A DNA stretch of 55,530 nt from Methylobacter sp. (GTDB taxonomy: Bacteria; Pseudomonadota; Gammaproteobacteria; Methylococcales; Methylomonadaceae). The stretch covers positions 1 through 55,530 of the forward strand of contig NZ_JALOCF010000026.1 of NCBI RefSeq assembly GCF_023227905.1. The letters run 5' to 3'. The notes beneath the pieces were generated by a model. It saw only the letters and a list, made by a program, of their open reading frames with translations, was not told the origin of the DNA and did not search any database. Position numbers and translations under genes: made by a program. Positions 41,891 to 50,876 of the stretch are shown one piece after another. How positions within the stretch are numbered: position 1 is the first letter of the stretch; every line of letters starts with the position of its first letter.

Positions 41891-41933
41891 GGGTATATCC
41901 TGCAAATAGTTTTTTACAGGCTTTAAACTTGAA

Positions 41934-42311
41934 TTAATCTTCTATATTAGCGATAGGTCTATCGACTAACTCCACATAAGCCATCGGCGCATCATCGCCA
42001 GGTCTAAATCCGCATTTCATAATACGCAAATAGCCACCAGCTCTATTTTTATAACGTGGACCAAGTTCGTTAAAAAGCTTAGTTACCGTATCACGATCAC
42101 GTAACCGAGAGAAAGCAATACGTCTTTTAGCTACGCTATCTTCTTTAGATAGTGTAATTAAAGGTTCAGCGTAGCTTCTTAATTCTTTCGCTTTTGGTAA
42201 AGTTGTTTTTATTAATTCATGCTTAAATAATGAACTAACCATATTACTAAATAAAGCCTTACGGTGGCTACTATTTATATTGAATTTTCTACCGGATTTA
42301 CGATGTCTCAT
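41934..42311 (-). CDS. rplQ: 50S ribosomal protein L17
   Basis: 125 aa. MRHRKSGRKFNINSSHRKAL is diagnostic. Last gene of the alpha operon (rpsM-rpsK-rpsD-rpoA-rplQ), 17 bases after rpoA; lies around the exit tunnel. The IS remnant lies beyond it. Confidence 0.97.
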   Translation of the reverse strand: MRHRKSGRKFNINSSHRKALFSNMVSSLFKHELIKTTLPKAKELRSYAEPLITLSKEDSVAKRRIAFSRLRDRDTVTKLFNELGPRYKNRAGGYLRIMKCGFRPGDDAPMAYVELVDRPIANIED

Positions 42312-42328
42312 TGTAAGAAGACCTAATG

Positions 42329-43342
42329 TTAATGTGTTATTGCGTGAGTTTGATCTGCAAGGTTTTCAGGAGGCCAGTTTTCTAACCGCATTCCTAAAGA
42401 TAAACCTTTTAAAGCAAGAATGTCTTTTATTTCTGTTAAAGATTTTTTGCCAAGATTAGGAGTTTTCAATAACTCAACTTCAGTACGTTGAATTAAATCT
42501 CCAATATAAAAAATATTCTCAGCTTTTAAGCAATTAGCAGAACGCACTGTTAACTCGAGATCATCTACAGGACGAAGAAGAACAGGATCAAATATCTCCT
42601 CAACTTCAACTTCTTCCTCTGTTTGTTGGTCATTTACTTTTTCAAAGTCAACAAAAACAGACAACTGATCATGAAGTATAGTTGCAGCTAACTTGATGGT
42701 TTCTTCCGGATCAACAGTTCCATTTGTTTCCAGTTCGATTATTAATTTGTCTAAATTAGTTCGTTGCTCAACACGTGTACTTTCAACATGATAAGCAACT
42801 TTGATAACCGGACTATAAGAAGCATCAAGTTGAAGCGCCCCAACAATTAGACCATGTTCAGAGTTTGACTTACGAACACTTACTGGTTCATAACCTCTTC
42901 CTCGACGAACTCTGATCTTCATATTTAAAGCGCCGACTTGCGTCAAATTAGCTATTACCAAATCAGAATTAATAATCTCCACGTCATGTGGGACTATAAT
43001 ATCAGCAGCAGTAACACAGCCAGCTCCATGCTTTGAAAGCGTAAGCTCAACCTCATCTTTAGAATGAAGCACAACCGCTAACTTTTTAAGATTAAGCAAA
43101 ATATCAATCACATCTTCTTGAACACCCTCAATAGTGGTATATTCATGAAGAACGCCTTCAATTTCAACATCTGTAACTGCACAACCAGGAATTGTAGACA
43201 GCAGCACCCGGCGCAATGCATTACCAATAGAGTGCCCAAACCCTCTTTCAAGAGGTTCAATAACAATCCTAGAATGATTAGGTGTTTTACTTACGACCTC
43301 AACTAAGCGAGGCTTCAGCAAGCCAGAAATAGAATTCTGCAT
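42329..43342 (-). CDS. rpoA: RNA polymerase alpha subunit
   Basis: 337 aa. N-terminal assembly domain (ERGFGHSIGNALRRVLLSTI, PGCAVTDVEIEGV), linker rich in acidic residues (~235-250), and the C-terminal domain with VRSANCLKAENIFYIGDLIQ and TPNLGKKSLTEIKDILA that contacts UP elements and activators. Standard gammaproteobacterial length. Confidence 0.98.
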   Translation of the reverse strand: MQNSISGLLKPRLVEVVSKTPNHSRIVIEPLERGFGHSIGNALRRVLLSTIPGCAVTDVEIEGVLHEYTTIEGVQEDVIDILLNLKKLAVVLHSKDEVELTLSKHGAGCVTAADIIVPHDVEIINSDLVIANLTQVGALNMKIRVRRGRGYEPVSVRKSNSEHGLIVGALQLDASYSPVIKVAYHVESTRVEQRTNLDKLIIELETNGTVDPEETIKLAATILHDQLSVFVDFEKVNDQQTEEEVEVEEIFDPVLLRPVDDLELTVRSANCLKAENIFYIGDLIQRTEVELLKTPNLGKKSLTEIKDILALKGLSLGMRLENWPPENLADQTHAITH

Positions 43343-43363
43343 TTATATCCCTCAAAACTACGA

Positions 43364-43984
43364 TTATTTAGAGTAGAGCTCAACTACCAACTGCTCATTT
43401 ATATCACTACCCAAATCTACACGATCTGGCAGCGAGCTAAAAGTACCTGACATTTCTTTAGAATTAACATCAACCCAAGAAGGGAAACCGTACTGTTCAG
43501 TTACACTCAAAGCATCAACAATTCTTTGTTGCTTTTTCGCTTTCTCTCTAACAGAAAGAACATCGCCTGGCGAAACCTGATAAGATGGGACATTAATTAA
43601 AACATTGTTAACTTGAATAGATTTATGACTAACCAACTGACGCGCTTCGGCACGAGTAGAAGCAAAGCCCATACGATAAACAACGTTATCTAATCTTGAC
43701 TCTAAAAGGTTCAACAAGTTTTGACCTGTTGCTCCTTTTTTAGAATCTGCTGATTTATAGTAATTTCTAAATTGTTTTTCTAAGATGCCGTATATTCTGC
43801 GTAGGCGTTGCTTAGCTCTCAACTGAGTAGCATAATCAGAACTTCTTGTGCGCTTGGTACCATGCTGCCCAGGGCGCTGATCTAACTTACACTTGTTTTC
43901 TAAAGACTTTCCTCTGCTTTTCAAAAACAGATCTGTGCCTTCTCTTCGACTTAATTTACATGTAGGCCCAAGATATCTTGCCAT
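43364..43984 (-). CDS. rpsD: 30S ribosomal protein S4
   Basis: 206 aa. MARYLGPTCKLSRREGTDLF, then the S4 RNA-binding domain (LDNVVYRMGFASTRAEARQL, VSHKSIQVNN). Only one Cys near the N-terminus, so the zinc-free form. In E. coli S4 represses its own operon; the same is likely here but no site is shown. Confidence 0.97.
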   Translation of the reverse strand: MARYLGPTCKLSRREGTDLFLKSRGKSLENKCKLDQRPGQHGTKRTRSSDYATQLRAKQRLRRIYGILEKQFRNYYKSADSKKGATGQNLLNLLESRLDNVVYRMGFASTRAEARQLVSHKSIQVNNVLINVPSYQVSPGDVLSVREKAKKQQRIVDALSVTEQYGFPSWVDVNSKEMSGTFSSLPDRVDLGSDINEQLVVELYSK

Positions 43985-44003
43985 AACAAACTACTCCAGA
44001 TTT

Positions 44004-44390
44004 TTATACGCGGCGTTTTTTTGGCGGACGACATCCATTATGCGGAATTGGCGTCACATCAACAATATTGTTTATTTTGAATCCCAAATTATTCAGAGAA
44101 CGCACTGCAGACTCGCGACCCGGACCAGGACCCTTAATCATGACATCAAGATTTTTCATGCCGAACTCTAAAGCAACTGTTCCTGCTTTTTCAGCCGCAA
44201 CCTGAGCAGCAAAAGGCGTGCTTTTTCTGGATCCACGAAAACCAGACCCGCCTGACGTTGCCCAAGAAAGAGCATTACCTTTTCTATCTGTGATAGTTAT
44301 GATTGTGTTATTGAAAGAAGCATGTACGTGCACAATGCCGTCTGCAACTTCTTTTTTTATACGTTTTCTAGAACGATTTTGACTCGCCAT
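44004..44390 (-). CDS. rpsK: 30S ribosomal protein S11
   Basis: 128 aa. HVHASFNNTIITITDRKGNA, SGGSGFRGSRKSTPFAAQ and the C-terminal DVTPIPHNGCRPPKKRRV are typical. Forms part of the mRNA path on the platform. 19 bases before rpsD. Confidence 0.98.
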   Translation of the reverse strand: MASQNRSRKRIKKEVADGIVHVHASFNNTIITITDRKGNALSWATSGGSGFRGSRKSTPFAAQVAAEKAGTVALEFGMKNLDVMIKGPGPGRESAVRSLNNLGFKINNIVDVTPIPHNGCRPPKKRRV

Positions 44391-44416
44391 TTACTTCAAC
44401 CTCTTAAAGGAATATC

Positions 44417-44773
44417 TTATTTTCTAATTGCCTTACGCGGGCCTTTTCGAGTACGAGCATTCGTTCTCGTTCTCTGCCCTCTTAAAGGCAATCCTCTACG
44501 ATGTCTTATTCCGCGATAGCAACCCAGATCCATCAAACGCTTGATATTCATAGAAACCTCACGACGCAGATCACCTTCTACTGTCATCTTCGAAACCACA
44601 TTACGAATGGTTTCCAACTGCTCTTCAGTCAGCTCTTTTATTTTAATCGAAGGTGCTATACCCACTTCAACGCAAATTTCACTTGCAGTTTGACGACCAA
44701 TACCATATATAGCAGTCAATGCGATCACTGCATGTTTATGATCTGGTATATTTATCCCGGCAATACGTGCCAT
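44417..44773 (-). CDS. rpsM: 30S ribosomal protein S13
   Basis: 118 aa. ARIAGINIPDHKHAVIALTA and YRGIRHRRGLPLRGQRTRTN are typical; the basic tail contacts tRNA in the P site. First gene of the alpha operon, preceded by its own promoter. Confidence 0.98.
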   Translation of the reverse strand: MARIAGINIPDHKHAVIALTAIYGIGRQTASEICVEVGIAPSIKIKELTEEQLETIRNVVSKMTVEGDLRREVSMNIKRLMDLGCYRGIRHRRGLPLRGQRTRTNARTRKGPRKAIRK

Positions 44774-44815
44774 CTAGATACTCCCACTTAATAGTGCTCT
44801 AAAGTTAAGCGCCAA

Positions 44816-44844
44816 ATTATAGCATTACACAAATAATGGCGCAA
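44816..44844 (-). promoter_or_regulatory. sigma-70 promoter for the alpha operon
   Basis: On the minus strand TTGCGC, a 17-base spacer, then TATAAT preceded by TGC (extended -10). It lies between rpmJ and rpsM, 43 bases before the rpsM start. The -10 is a perfect match. An overlapping inverted repeat GCGCCA...TGGCGC covers it and could also form a hairpin. Confidence 0.7.
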
Positions 44845-44850
44845 CAATTA

Positions 44851-44964
44851 TTATCCTTGTCGTTGCTTATGTTTTCCGTCTTCACAGATAACCCTGACAA
44901 CACCATTTCTTTTTACAACTTTACATTTTCTACAAATTTTTTTTACAGAGGCACGAACTTTCAC
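44851..44964 (-). CDS. rpmJ: 50S ribosomal protein L36
   Basis: 37 aa with a GTG start at 44964 and an AGGAG ribosome site. MKVRASVKKICRKCKVVKRN then VVRVICEDGKHKQRQG. The zinc ligands C11, C14, C27 and H32 are present, so this is the zinc-binding form. It lies between secY and rpsM as is usual at the end of the spc operon. Too short for ordinary gene-finding cutoffs. Confidence 0.96.
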   Translation of the reverse strand: MKVRASVKKICRKCKVVKRNGVVRVICEDGKHKQRQG

Positions 44965-44996
44965 AATTAACTCCTAGACTGCTCTTGTGCAATAAT

Positions 44997-46319
44997 TTAT
45001 TTTTTTAGATTAGCTTTTTTCATTAAGCCATCATACTGTTGGGACATAACATGAGTTTGCATCTGTGAAATGAAATCCATTACAACCACTACAATAATCA
45101 ATAAGGAGGTTCCACCAAAATAAAAGGGGACATTCCAGTAGACAATCAAAAACTCAGGCAATAAACATACAAGTGTTATATAAAAGGCTCCGATTAAAGT
45201 TAAGCGAGTCATCACTTTATCAATATAAGAACTTGTTTGAAGACCTGGTCTTATTCCAGGTAAAAATGCACCCGATTTTTTTAAGTTTTCAGCAGTTTCT
45301 TTTGAGTTGAATACTAAAGCCGTATAAAAAAAGCAAAAGAAAATAATAGCTGTTGCATAAAAAATAACATAAACCGGCTGACCGGGAGATAACATCGTAG
45401 CAACGTCCTGTAGCCAAGAAAAGCCATCACTATTTCCAAACCAGCCAGCTATTGTCGCAGGGAACAGAATGATACTCGATGCAAAAATAGGCGGTATTAC
45501 ACCCGCCATATTAAGCTTTAATGGCAAAAAACTACTTTGCCCCGCATACATCTTACGGCCTTGCTGTCTTTTTGGATAATTGATAAGAATTCTTCTCTGC
45601 CCTCTCTCAACAAAAACAACTAATGCAGTGACAGAAATAGATAATAAAAACAATAAAATTATAAATGCCCCGTTCATTTCACCGGTTCTTGCCAGCTCCA
45701 AAGTCCCACCGATTGCTTTAGGCAAACCAGAAACTATACCAGCAAATATAATCAGCGAAATACCATTACCAATTCCCCGCTCAGTAACCTGTTCGCCAAG
45801 CCACATCAAGAAAATAGTACCAGTAACCAGAGTAACTGTCGTAATGACAATAAAACTTATACCTGGATTCAAAACAACGGAAAGACCACCAGCAGTCTGA
45901 TTTTGCAATGCCAAAGAAATTCCAATAGCTTGAAAAGTCGCTAAAACGACGGTACCAAACCGTGTGTACTGAGATATTTTACGACGACCGGATTCACCTT
46001 CTTTCTTTAGCTGCTCCATTGCAGGAATAACTACTGTCATCAATTGCATGATAATTGACGCTGAAATATAAGGCATTATACCCAAAGCAAATAGACTTAA
46101 ACGCATCAAAGCGCCACCCGAGAACATGTTAAACATATCCAAGATTGAACCGCTTTGCTGTTCAAACATAACTGCAAGTGCTTTAGGATCTATCCCGGGC
46201 ACAGGAATATGAGCACCGACTCTATATACGAAAAAAGCCCCTAAAACAAAAAGCAATCTTGCTTTAAGCTCTGAAAAACCGCCGACCTTCCCAGACACCT
46301 GCGCTCTTGATGTACTCAC
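44997..46319 (-). CDS. secY: preprotein translocase subunit SecY
   Basis: 440 aa, ten membrane segments. FVYRVGAHIPVPGIDPKALA near the start, GIMPYISASIIMQLMTVVIP, GIGNGISLIIFAGIV, INYPKRQQGRKMYAGQSSFL and PLKLNMAGVIPPIFASSIIL are diagnostic. It forms the protein-conducting channel with SecE and SecG. It is directly adjacent to rplO. Confidence 0.98.
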   Translation of the reverse strand: MSTSRAQVSGKVGGFSELKARLLFVLGAFFVYRVGAHIPVPGIDPKALAVMFEQQSGSILDMFNMFSGGALMRLSLFALGIMPYISASIIMQLMTVVIPAMEQLKKEGESGRRKISQYTRFGTVVLATFQAIGISLALQNQTAGGLSVVLNPGISFIVITTVTLVTGTIFLMWLGEQVTERGIGNGISLIIFAGIVSGLPKAIGGTLELARTGEMNGAFIILLFLLSISVTALVVFVERGQRRILINYPKRQQGRKMYAGQSSFLPLKLNMAGVIPPIFASSIILFPATIAGWFGNSDGFSWLQDVATMLSPGQPVYVIFYATAIIFFCFFYTALVFNSKETAENLKKSGAFLPGIRPGLQTSSYIDKVMTRLTLIGAFYITLVCLLPEFLIVYWNVPFYFGGTSLLIIVVVVMDFISQMQTHVMSQQYDGLMKKANLKK

Positions 46320-46754
46320 TTAGACCTCTACTTTGCCGCCAGCAGCTTCAATAGATTCTTTGGCTCCACCAGTTACTTTAATACCTTTGACCGTAACAGC
46401 TTTACTTAATACGCCAGACTTAATTACTTTAGCTTTTTTGGTAAACATTGGAACGATATTCGCATCAATTAAAGCTTTAAGATCAATTACATCAACGTTT
46501 AATCCATCGAGTTCATTTAGCCTAACCTCGGCTGAATATTTACTGATTAATGAGGTAAATCCAACCTTTGGTAAACGACGCTGTAAGGGCATCTGACCGC
46601 CCTCAAAACCAACTTTATGAAAGCCACCACTACGAGCTTTTTGCCCCTTATGCCCTCTTCCACAAGTCTTGCCAAGAGTACATCCAATACCTCGCCCCAC
46701 TCTTTTAGACTTCTTTCTGGACCCTTCACTTGAACGGATTGTATTTAAAAACAT
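46320..46754 (-). CDS. rplO: 50S ribosomal protein L15
   Basis: 144 aa. RVGRGIGCTLGKTCGRGHKG, QKARSGGFHKVGFEGGQMPL and QRRLPKVGF are typical. It overlaps the rpmD stop by one base. Confidence 0.98.
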   Translation of the reverse strand: MFLNTIRSSEGSRKKSKRVGRGIGCTLGKTCGRGHKGQKARSGGFHKVGFEGGQMPLQRRLPKVGFTSLISKYSAEVRLNELDGLNVDVIDLKALIDANIVPMFTKKAKVIKSGVLSKAVTVKGIKVTGGAKESIEAAGGKVEV

Positions 46755-46939
46755 TACACTTCCTCAAATTTTAGCATGTATGATATTTTGTTTATCATTC
46801 CACGGTTTTCAGGTGTATTGACCACTACAACCGTCTGGTTGATTTTGCGCAATCCAAGTCCTTTCAAACAAGCTTGGTGCGCTGGCAAGCGCCCAAATTT
46901 GCTTTTTATCATCGTTACACTTAATTTATTGCTAGCCAT
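46754..46939 (-). CDS. rpmD: 50S ribosomal protein L30
   Basis: 61 aa. KLSVTMIKSKFGRLPAHQAC then LGLRKINQTVVVVNTPENRG. Between rpsE and rplO; five bases after rpsE. Confidence 0.97.
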   Translation of the reverse strand: MASNKLSVTMIKSKFGRLPAHQACLKGLGLRKINQTVVVVNTPENRGMINKISYMLKFEEV

Positions 46940-46944
46940 TGCTA

Positions 46945-47451
46945 CTACCCAATAATTTGTTCAACTGACAAGCCACGTTTTGCAGCTATTTGGTTAGCGC
47001 TGTGCATTCCAGTAAGACCGTTAATAGTTGCCCTAACAACATTGATAGGATTACTGGTACCTATGCATTTAGCTAATACGTTATGAACCCCAACCACTTC
47101 AAATACCGCTCTCATTGCACCACCAGCAATGATACCTGTACCCTCAGAAGCAGGCTGCATATAAACCTTAGCTGCCCCCGTTGTATTCATAATAGGATAT
47201 TGCAAGGTATCGCCTTTTAGAGAAACTTTACGCATATTTTTGCGCGCTTGCTCCAGTGATTTTTGGATCGCAATAGGTACTTCACGTGCTTTACTAACGC
47301 CGTACCCAACTCTACCTTCACCATCACCAACAACTGTTAGTGCTGTGAATCCAAAAACCCTACCGCCTTTTACAACTTTGGCAACACGTCTTACATTAAC
47401 TAATTTTTCTTGCAAACCATCTGCACTAACCTGTGAAGGTGCTGTAGACAT
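46945..47451 (-). CDS. rpsE: 30S ribosomal protein S5
   Basis: 168 aa. EKLVNVRRVAKVVKGGRVFG, VVGDGEGRVGYGVSKAREVP, and GTGIIAGGAMRAVFEVVGVH. Important for decoding accuracy and helicase activity at the mRNA entry. Confidence 0.98.
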   Translation of the reverse strand: MSTAPSQVSADGLQEKLVNVRRVAKVVKGGRVFGFTALTVVGDGEGRVGYGVSKAREVPIAIQKSLEQARKNMRKVSLKGDTLQYPIMNTTGAAKVYMQPASEGTGIIAGGAMRAVFEVVGVHNVLAKCIGTSNPINVVRATINGLTGMHSANQIAAKRGLSVEQIIG

Positions 47452-47460
47452 TTTATTCCC

Positions 47461-47814
47461 CTAAAATTTCAAACCGGCTTCACGTGCAGCATCAGCCAAT
47501 GCTTTAACGCGACCATGATATTTAAATCCTGAACGATCAAAAGCAACTTCGGAAACTCCAGCAGCAATTGCTTTTTGTGCAATAAATCTTCCAACCTCAG
47601 CAGCTGCAATCACATTACTTGTATTTTTTAATGTCGATTTAATTTCAGCCTGTGTAGTTGATGCACTTGCCAAAGTTTTCGTTCCATCAGCACTTATAAC
47701 TTGGGCGTAAATATGTTGCGAAGTTTTGTGAATTGACAGTCGCGTTGTACTTAATTTTTTAATTTTACTACGCAATTTTAATGCGCGCTTCATACGAGCT
47801 TGTTTCTTATCCAT
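47461..47814 (-). CDS. rplR: 50S ribosomal protein L18
   Basis: 117 aa. RLSIHKTSQHIYAQVISADG and VAFDRSGFKYHGRVKALADA are typical of L18, a 5S rRNA-binding protein. Nine bases after rplF. Confidence 0.98.
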   Translation of the reverse strand: MDKKQARMKRALKLRSKIKKLSTTRLSIHKTSQHIYAQVISADGTKTLASASTTQAEIKSTLKNTSNVIAAAEVGRFIAQKAIAAGVSEVAFDRSGFKYHGRVKALADAAREAGLKF

Positions 47815-47823
47815 TTCGCTACC

Positions 47824-48357
47824 TTACTTCTTCTTAGCTTCTTTTCTTGCAACATGTTCATCAGCATATCTGACACCTTTACCCTTATAAGGCTCAGGCG
47901 GACGATATGCTCTAATTTTCGCAGCAACTTCGCCGACTAATTGCTTATCGCTTCCTTTGATCAAAATTTCAGTTTGACTAGGCGTCTCTACCAAAACTCC
48001 TTCAGGAACTTCAAAATCAATCGGATGGGAAAAGCCAAGGGCCAGATTGAGTATATTTCCTTTAGCTTGCGCTCGATAACCAACACCAATCAGAGTTAAT
48101 TTCTTTTCAAACCCTGCAGATACACCAACAATCATGTTGCTTACAATCGCTCTAGCTGTTCCAGCTTGAGCAGTAGCTTTTTTATCATCTCTATCCCACT
48201 GCACTTGGATTACGTTTTCCGCAATACCAAAACTGACAGCTGAGTTTGTATCATAAGATAATTGACCATTACTTCCTTTTACGGTCACATTATTACCTTC
48301 TAGCTTTATATCCACACCGCTTGGGATAATGACTGGAGCCTTAGCAATTCTTGACAT
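47824..48357 (-). CDS. rplF: 50S ribosomal protein L6
   Basis: 177 aa. SRIAKAPVIIPSGVDIKLEG, LTLIGVGYRAQAKGNILNLA, and the C-terminal RPPEPYKGKGVRYADEHV. It lies near the factor-binding stalk base. Confidence 0.98.
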   Translation of the reverse strand: MSRIAKAPVIIPSGVDIKLEGNNVTVKGSNGQLSYDTNSAVSFGIAENVIQVQWDRDDKKATAQAGTARAIVSNMIVGVSAGFEKKLTLIGVGYRAQAKGNILNLALGFSHPIDFEVPEGVLVETPSQTEILIKGSDKQLVGEVAAKIRAYRPPEPYKGKGVRYADEHVARKEAKKK

Positions 48358-48372
48358 AACCTGACCTACACT

Positions 48373-48768
48373 TTAACAAACAGTACAAATGACTTCACCG
48401 CCGTGTCCAATTGAACGAGCAGCTCTATCTGTCATAACACCATTCGATGTTGATACGATAGCAATCCCTAACCCGCCAAGAACTTTTGGCAATTCATCCT
48501 TAGATTTATAAATACGTAAACCAGGTTTACTAATTCTTTTAATATTTTCAATTACAGGAGCTCCTTTATAGTACTTCAGCTCAATAGTCATTTCTGTATG
48601 ACTACCTACTGTCTCTAAGGAATAACCTGTTATAAAACCCTCTTCTTTTAATACCTTGGCAATGGATACTTTCAGTTTTGATGAAGGTTGCTTAACAATT
48701 TTTTTGCCAGCAGATTGACCGTTTCTGATTCGGGTCAGCATATCTGCGACTGGGTCTGTCATACTCAT
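48373..48768 (-). CDS. rpsH: 30S ribosomal protein S8
   Basis: 131 aa. MTDPVADMLTRIRNGQSAGK and GIAIVSTSNGVMTDRAARSI with C-terminal GGEVICTVC. In E. coli S8 regulates the spc operon by binding the rplE mRNA start; I did not identify that site here. Confidence 0.98.
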   Translation of the reverse strand: MSMTDPVADMLTRIRNGQSAGKKIVKQPSSKLKVSIAKVLKEEGFITGYSLETVGSHTEMTIELKYYKGAPVIENIKRISKPGLRIYKSKDELPKVLGGLGIAIVSTSNGVMTDRAARSIGHGGEVICTVC

Positions 48769-48801
48769 GTTATAATCTCTCTAAACTTGATCTAAAAGAT
48801 C

Positions 48802-49107
48802 TTACCAACTTGCCTTTACCAAGCCTGGCACATCGCCACGCATTGTCGCTTCTCTTAGTTTATTTCGACTAAGGCCAAACTTACGGTAATAACCATGCGG
48901 ACGTCCGGTTAAATTACAACGGTTACGGACTCTTGACGCACTTGAGTCTCTCGGTAGTTTTTGAAGTTGTAAATGAGCAGATTCTTTATCTTCAAATGTG
49001 GCACTCGGATCTCTGATAATTTCTTTCAGAGATTTACGTTTGACATCATATTTTTGTACTAGTTTTTTACGCTTATCTTCACGCGCAATCATTGATTTTT
49101 TTGCCAT
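48802..49107 (-). CDS. rpsN: 30S ribosomal protein S14 (zinc-free form)
   Basis: 101 aa. MAKKSMIAREDKRKKLVQKY and CNLTGRPHGYYRKFGLSRNK, REATMRGDVPGLVKASW. Only one Cys and the long version, so the zinc-independent type typical of proteobacteria. Confidence 0.98.
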   Translation of the reverse strand: MAKKSMIAREDKRKKLVQKYDVKRKSLKEIIRDPSATFEDKESAHLQLQKLPRDSSASRVRNRCNLTGRPHGYYRKFGLSRNKLREATMRGDVPGLVKASW

Positions 49108-49121
49108 TTTAAAGTTGCCCT

Positions 49122-49661
49122 TTAGTTCTTAAATGGAAAATTAAAAAGCTTTAACAACGCCAAACCTTCTTCATTAGTTTGAGCTGTCGTTGTGATAGTT
49201 ATATCCATGCCGCGTAAAGCATCAATTTTGTCATAATCAATTTCTGGAAAAATGATTTGCTCTTTAACGCCCATAGAATAATTACCACGCCCATCAAAGC
49301 TTTTAGGGCTTAATCCTCTAAAATCGCGGATCCGAGGAATGGAAATATTTATTAATCGGTCTAAAAATTCATACATTCTATCGCTACGCAAAGTAACTTT
49401 ACAACCAATAGGCATATCATCACGAATTTTAAACCCTGCGATAGATTTTCTTGCCAGGGTAACAACTGGTTTTTGACCTGAAATCTTTTCCATGTCACTA
49501 ACTGCAGATTGTAGAACCTTTTTATCGGCAACTGCGCCGCCAACACCCATATTAAGTGTGATTTTTGTAATTCGCGGCGCCTGCATTACAGAGCTGTAAC
49601 CAAACTGCTCAACCAATGCTGGAAGGATTTTTTCTTTATATACGGTTTCTAGTCTAGCCAT
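49122..49661 (-). CDS. rplE: 50S ribosomal protein L5
   Basis: 179 aa. KITLNMGVGGAVADKKVLQS, GFKIRDDMPIGCKVTLR, FRGLSPKSFDGRGNYSMGVK and QIIFPEIDYDKIDALRGMDI. Binds 5S rRNA and contacts the P-site tRNA. Confidence 0.98.
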   Translation of the reverse strand: MARLETVYKEKILPALVEQFGYSSVMQAPRITKITLNMGVGGAVADKKVLQSAVSDMEKISGQKPVVTLARKSIAGFKIRDDMPIGCKVTLRSDRMYEFLDRLINISIPRIRDFRGLSPKSFDGRGNYSMGVKEQIIFPEIDYDKIDALRGMDITITTTAQTNEEGLALLKLFNFPFKN

Positions 49662-49676
49662 GATTTTTATCTACAC

Positions 49677-49994
49677 CTACACATCAACAACTTCATTTGT
49701 TGACTTAAAATATCTGACTTTTTTTCCATCTTCTAGAAACTTAAAGCCGACACGATCCGCTTTTTTAGTTGCGGGATTATATAACCCAATATTGGAAATA
49801 TTAATCGGCATATCCTTGACAATTATGCCACCTGAAACCCCTGCATTTGGGTTTGGTTTTTGGTTCTTTTTTACTTGATTAATTCCTTCAATCAAAACTT
49901 TATTATTCTTTAAAACCTTACTTACTCTACCACTCTTACCTTTATCCTTACCGGTACGAACGATAACTTCATCGCCTTGTTTAATTTTTTGCAT
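49677..49994 (-). CDS. rplX: 50S ribosomal protein L24
   Basis: 105 aa. KIKQGDEVIVRTGKDKGKSG is the KOW motif; INQVKKNQKPNPNAGVSGGI follows. An assembly initiator of the large subunit. Confidence 0.98.
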   Translation of the reverse strand: MQKIKQGDEVIVRTGKDKGKSGRVSKVLKNNKVLIEGINQVKKNQKPNPNAGVSGGIIVKDMPINISNIGLYNPATKKADRVGFKFLEDGKKVRYFKSTNEVVDV

Positions 49995-50008
49995 TTTTAA
50001 ACCCTACC

Positions 50009-50377
50009 TTATAAAACTTCAGGAGCTAACGAGATTATTTTCATAAACTTCTCGCCTCTAAGCTCACGTGTTACAGGGCCAAAAATACGCGTACCGAGTG
50101 GCTGTAAATTATTATTCAAAATAACTGCAGCGTTGCCGTCAAAGCGGATGACTGAACCATCCGGCCTGCGAATACCTTTACAAGTTCTAACGACCAATGC
50201 GTTATAAACTTCGCCTTTTTTTACTCTGCCGCGCGGGATGGCATCTTTAATACTGACTTTAATAATATCACCAATGCCAGCATAACGCCTATGAGACCCA
50301 CCCAACACTTTGATACACATGACCCTTTTTGCACCGCTATTATCGGCGACGTCAAGGTTAGTTTGCATCTGAATCAT
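50009..50377 (-). CDS. rplN: 50S ribosomal protein L14
   Basis: 122 aa. MIQMQTNLDVADNSGAKRVM and FDGNAAVILNNNLQPLGTRI, FGPVTRELR. First gene of the classical spc operon; 42 bases separate it from rpsQ, a possible promoter gap in which I see no clear consensus. Confidence 0.98.
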   Translation of the reverse strand: MIQMQTNLDVADNSGAKRVMCIKVLGGSHRRYAGIGDIIKVSIKDAIPRGRVKKGEVYNALVVRTCKGIRRPDGSVIRFDGNAAVILNNNLQPLGTRIFGPVTRELRGEKFMKIISLAPEVL

Positions 50378-50419
50378 GATTTATTCCTAATTATCTGTTT
50401 ATTAAATAGCTTGGTAATG

Positions 50420-50683
50420 CTATTTGTTGGCGCTTTCTAAGACCTGAACCAACATAAAGGTTTTATTCTTAGACATAGGCCTGCATGATGTAATGGATAC
50501 TACGTCGCCTTCATGGCAAACATTTTGTTCGTCATGAGCCATCATTTTAGTCGAACGCTTAATGTATTTTCCGTAAACAGGATGCTTTACAACACGCTCT
50601 ACTAAAACTGTAATAGTTTTATCCATCTTATTACTAACAACCCGACCAGTAATCGTCCGCAACTTAGTTACATTCTCACTCAT
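50420..50683 (-). CDS. rpsQ: 30S ribosomal protein S17
   Basis: 87 aa. LRTITGRVVSNKMDKTITVL and VKHPVYGKYIKRSTKMMAHD. Last gene of the S10 operon; one base after rpmC. Confidence 0.98.
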   Translation of the reverse strand: MSENVTKLRTITGRVVSNKMDKTITVLVERVVKHPVYGKYIKRSTKMMAHDEQNVCHEGDVVSITSCRPMSKNKTFMLVQVLESANK

Positions 50684-50684
50684 T

Positions 50685-50876
50685 TTATGCGCTCGCCATT
50701 TCGTTTAATATGGTATGGATACGTGCAACATCACGCCTAACCTTTTTCACCTGATCGGGCTTGGACAGCTGACCTGTACCTTTTTGCATTTTAAGATTAA
50801 ATTGTTCACGAGACAATTCGAGCAACATTGCCCCTAATTCGTCTTTAGATTTTTGGCGTAATTCATTTACTTTCAT
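50685..50876 (-). CDS. rpmC: 50S ribosomal protein L29
   Basis: 63 aa, two helices: MKVNELRQKSKDELGAMLLE and VKKVRRDVARIHTILNEMAS. It overlaps the last base of the rplP stop. Sits by the tunnel exit where trigger factor and SRP dock. Confidence 0.97.
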   Translation of the reverse strand: MKVNELRQKSKDELGAMLLELSREQFNLKMQKGTGQLSKPDQVKKVRRDVARIHTILNEMASA

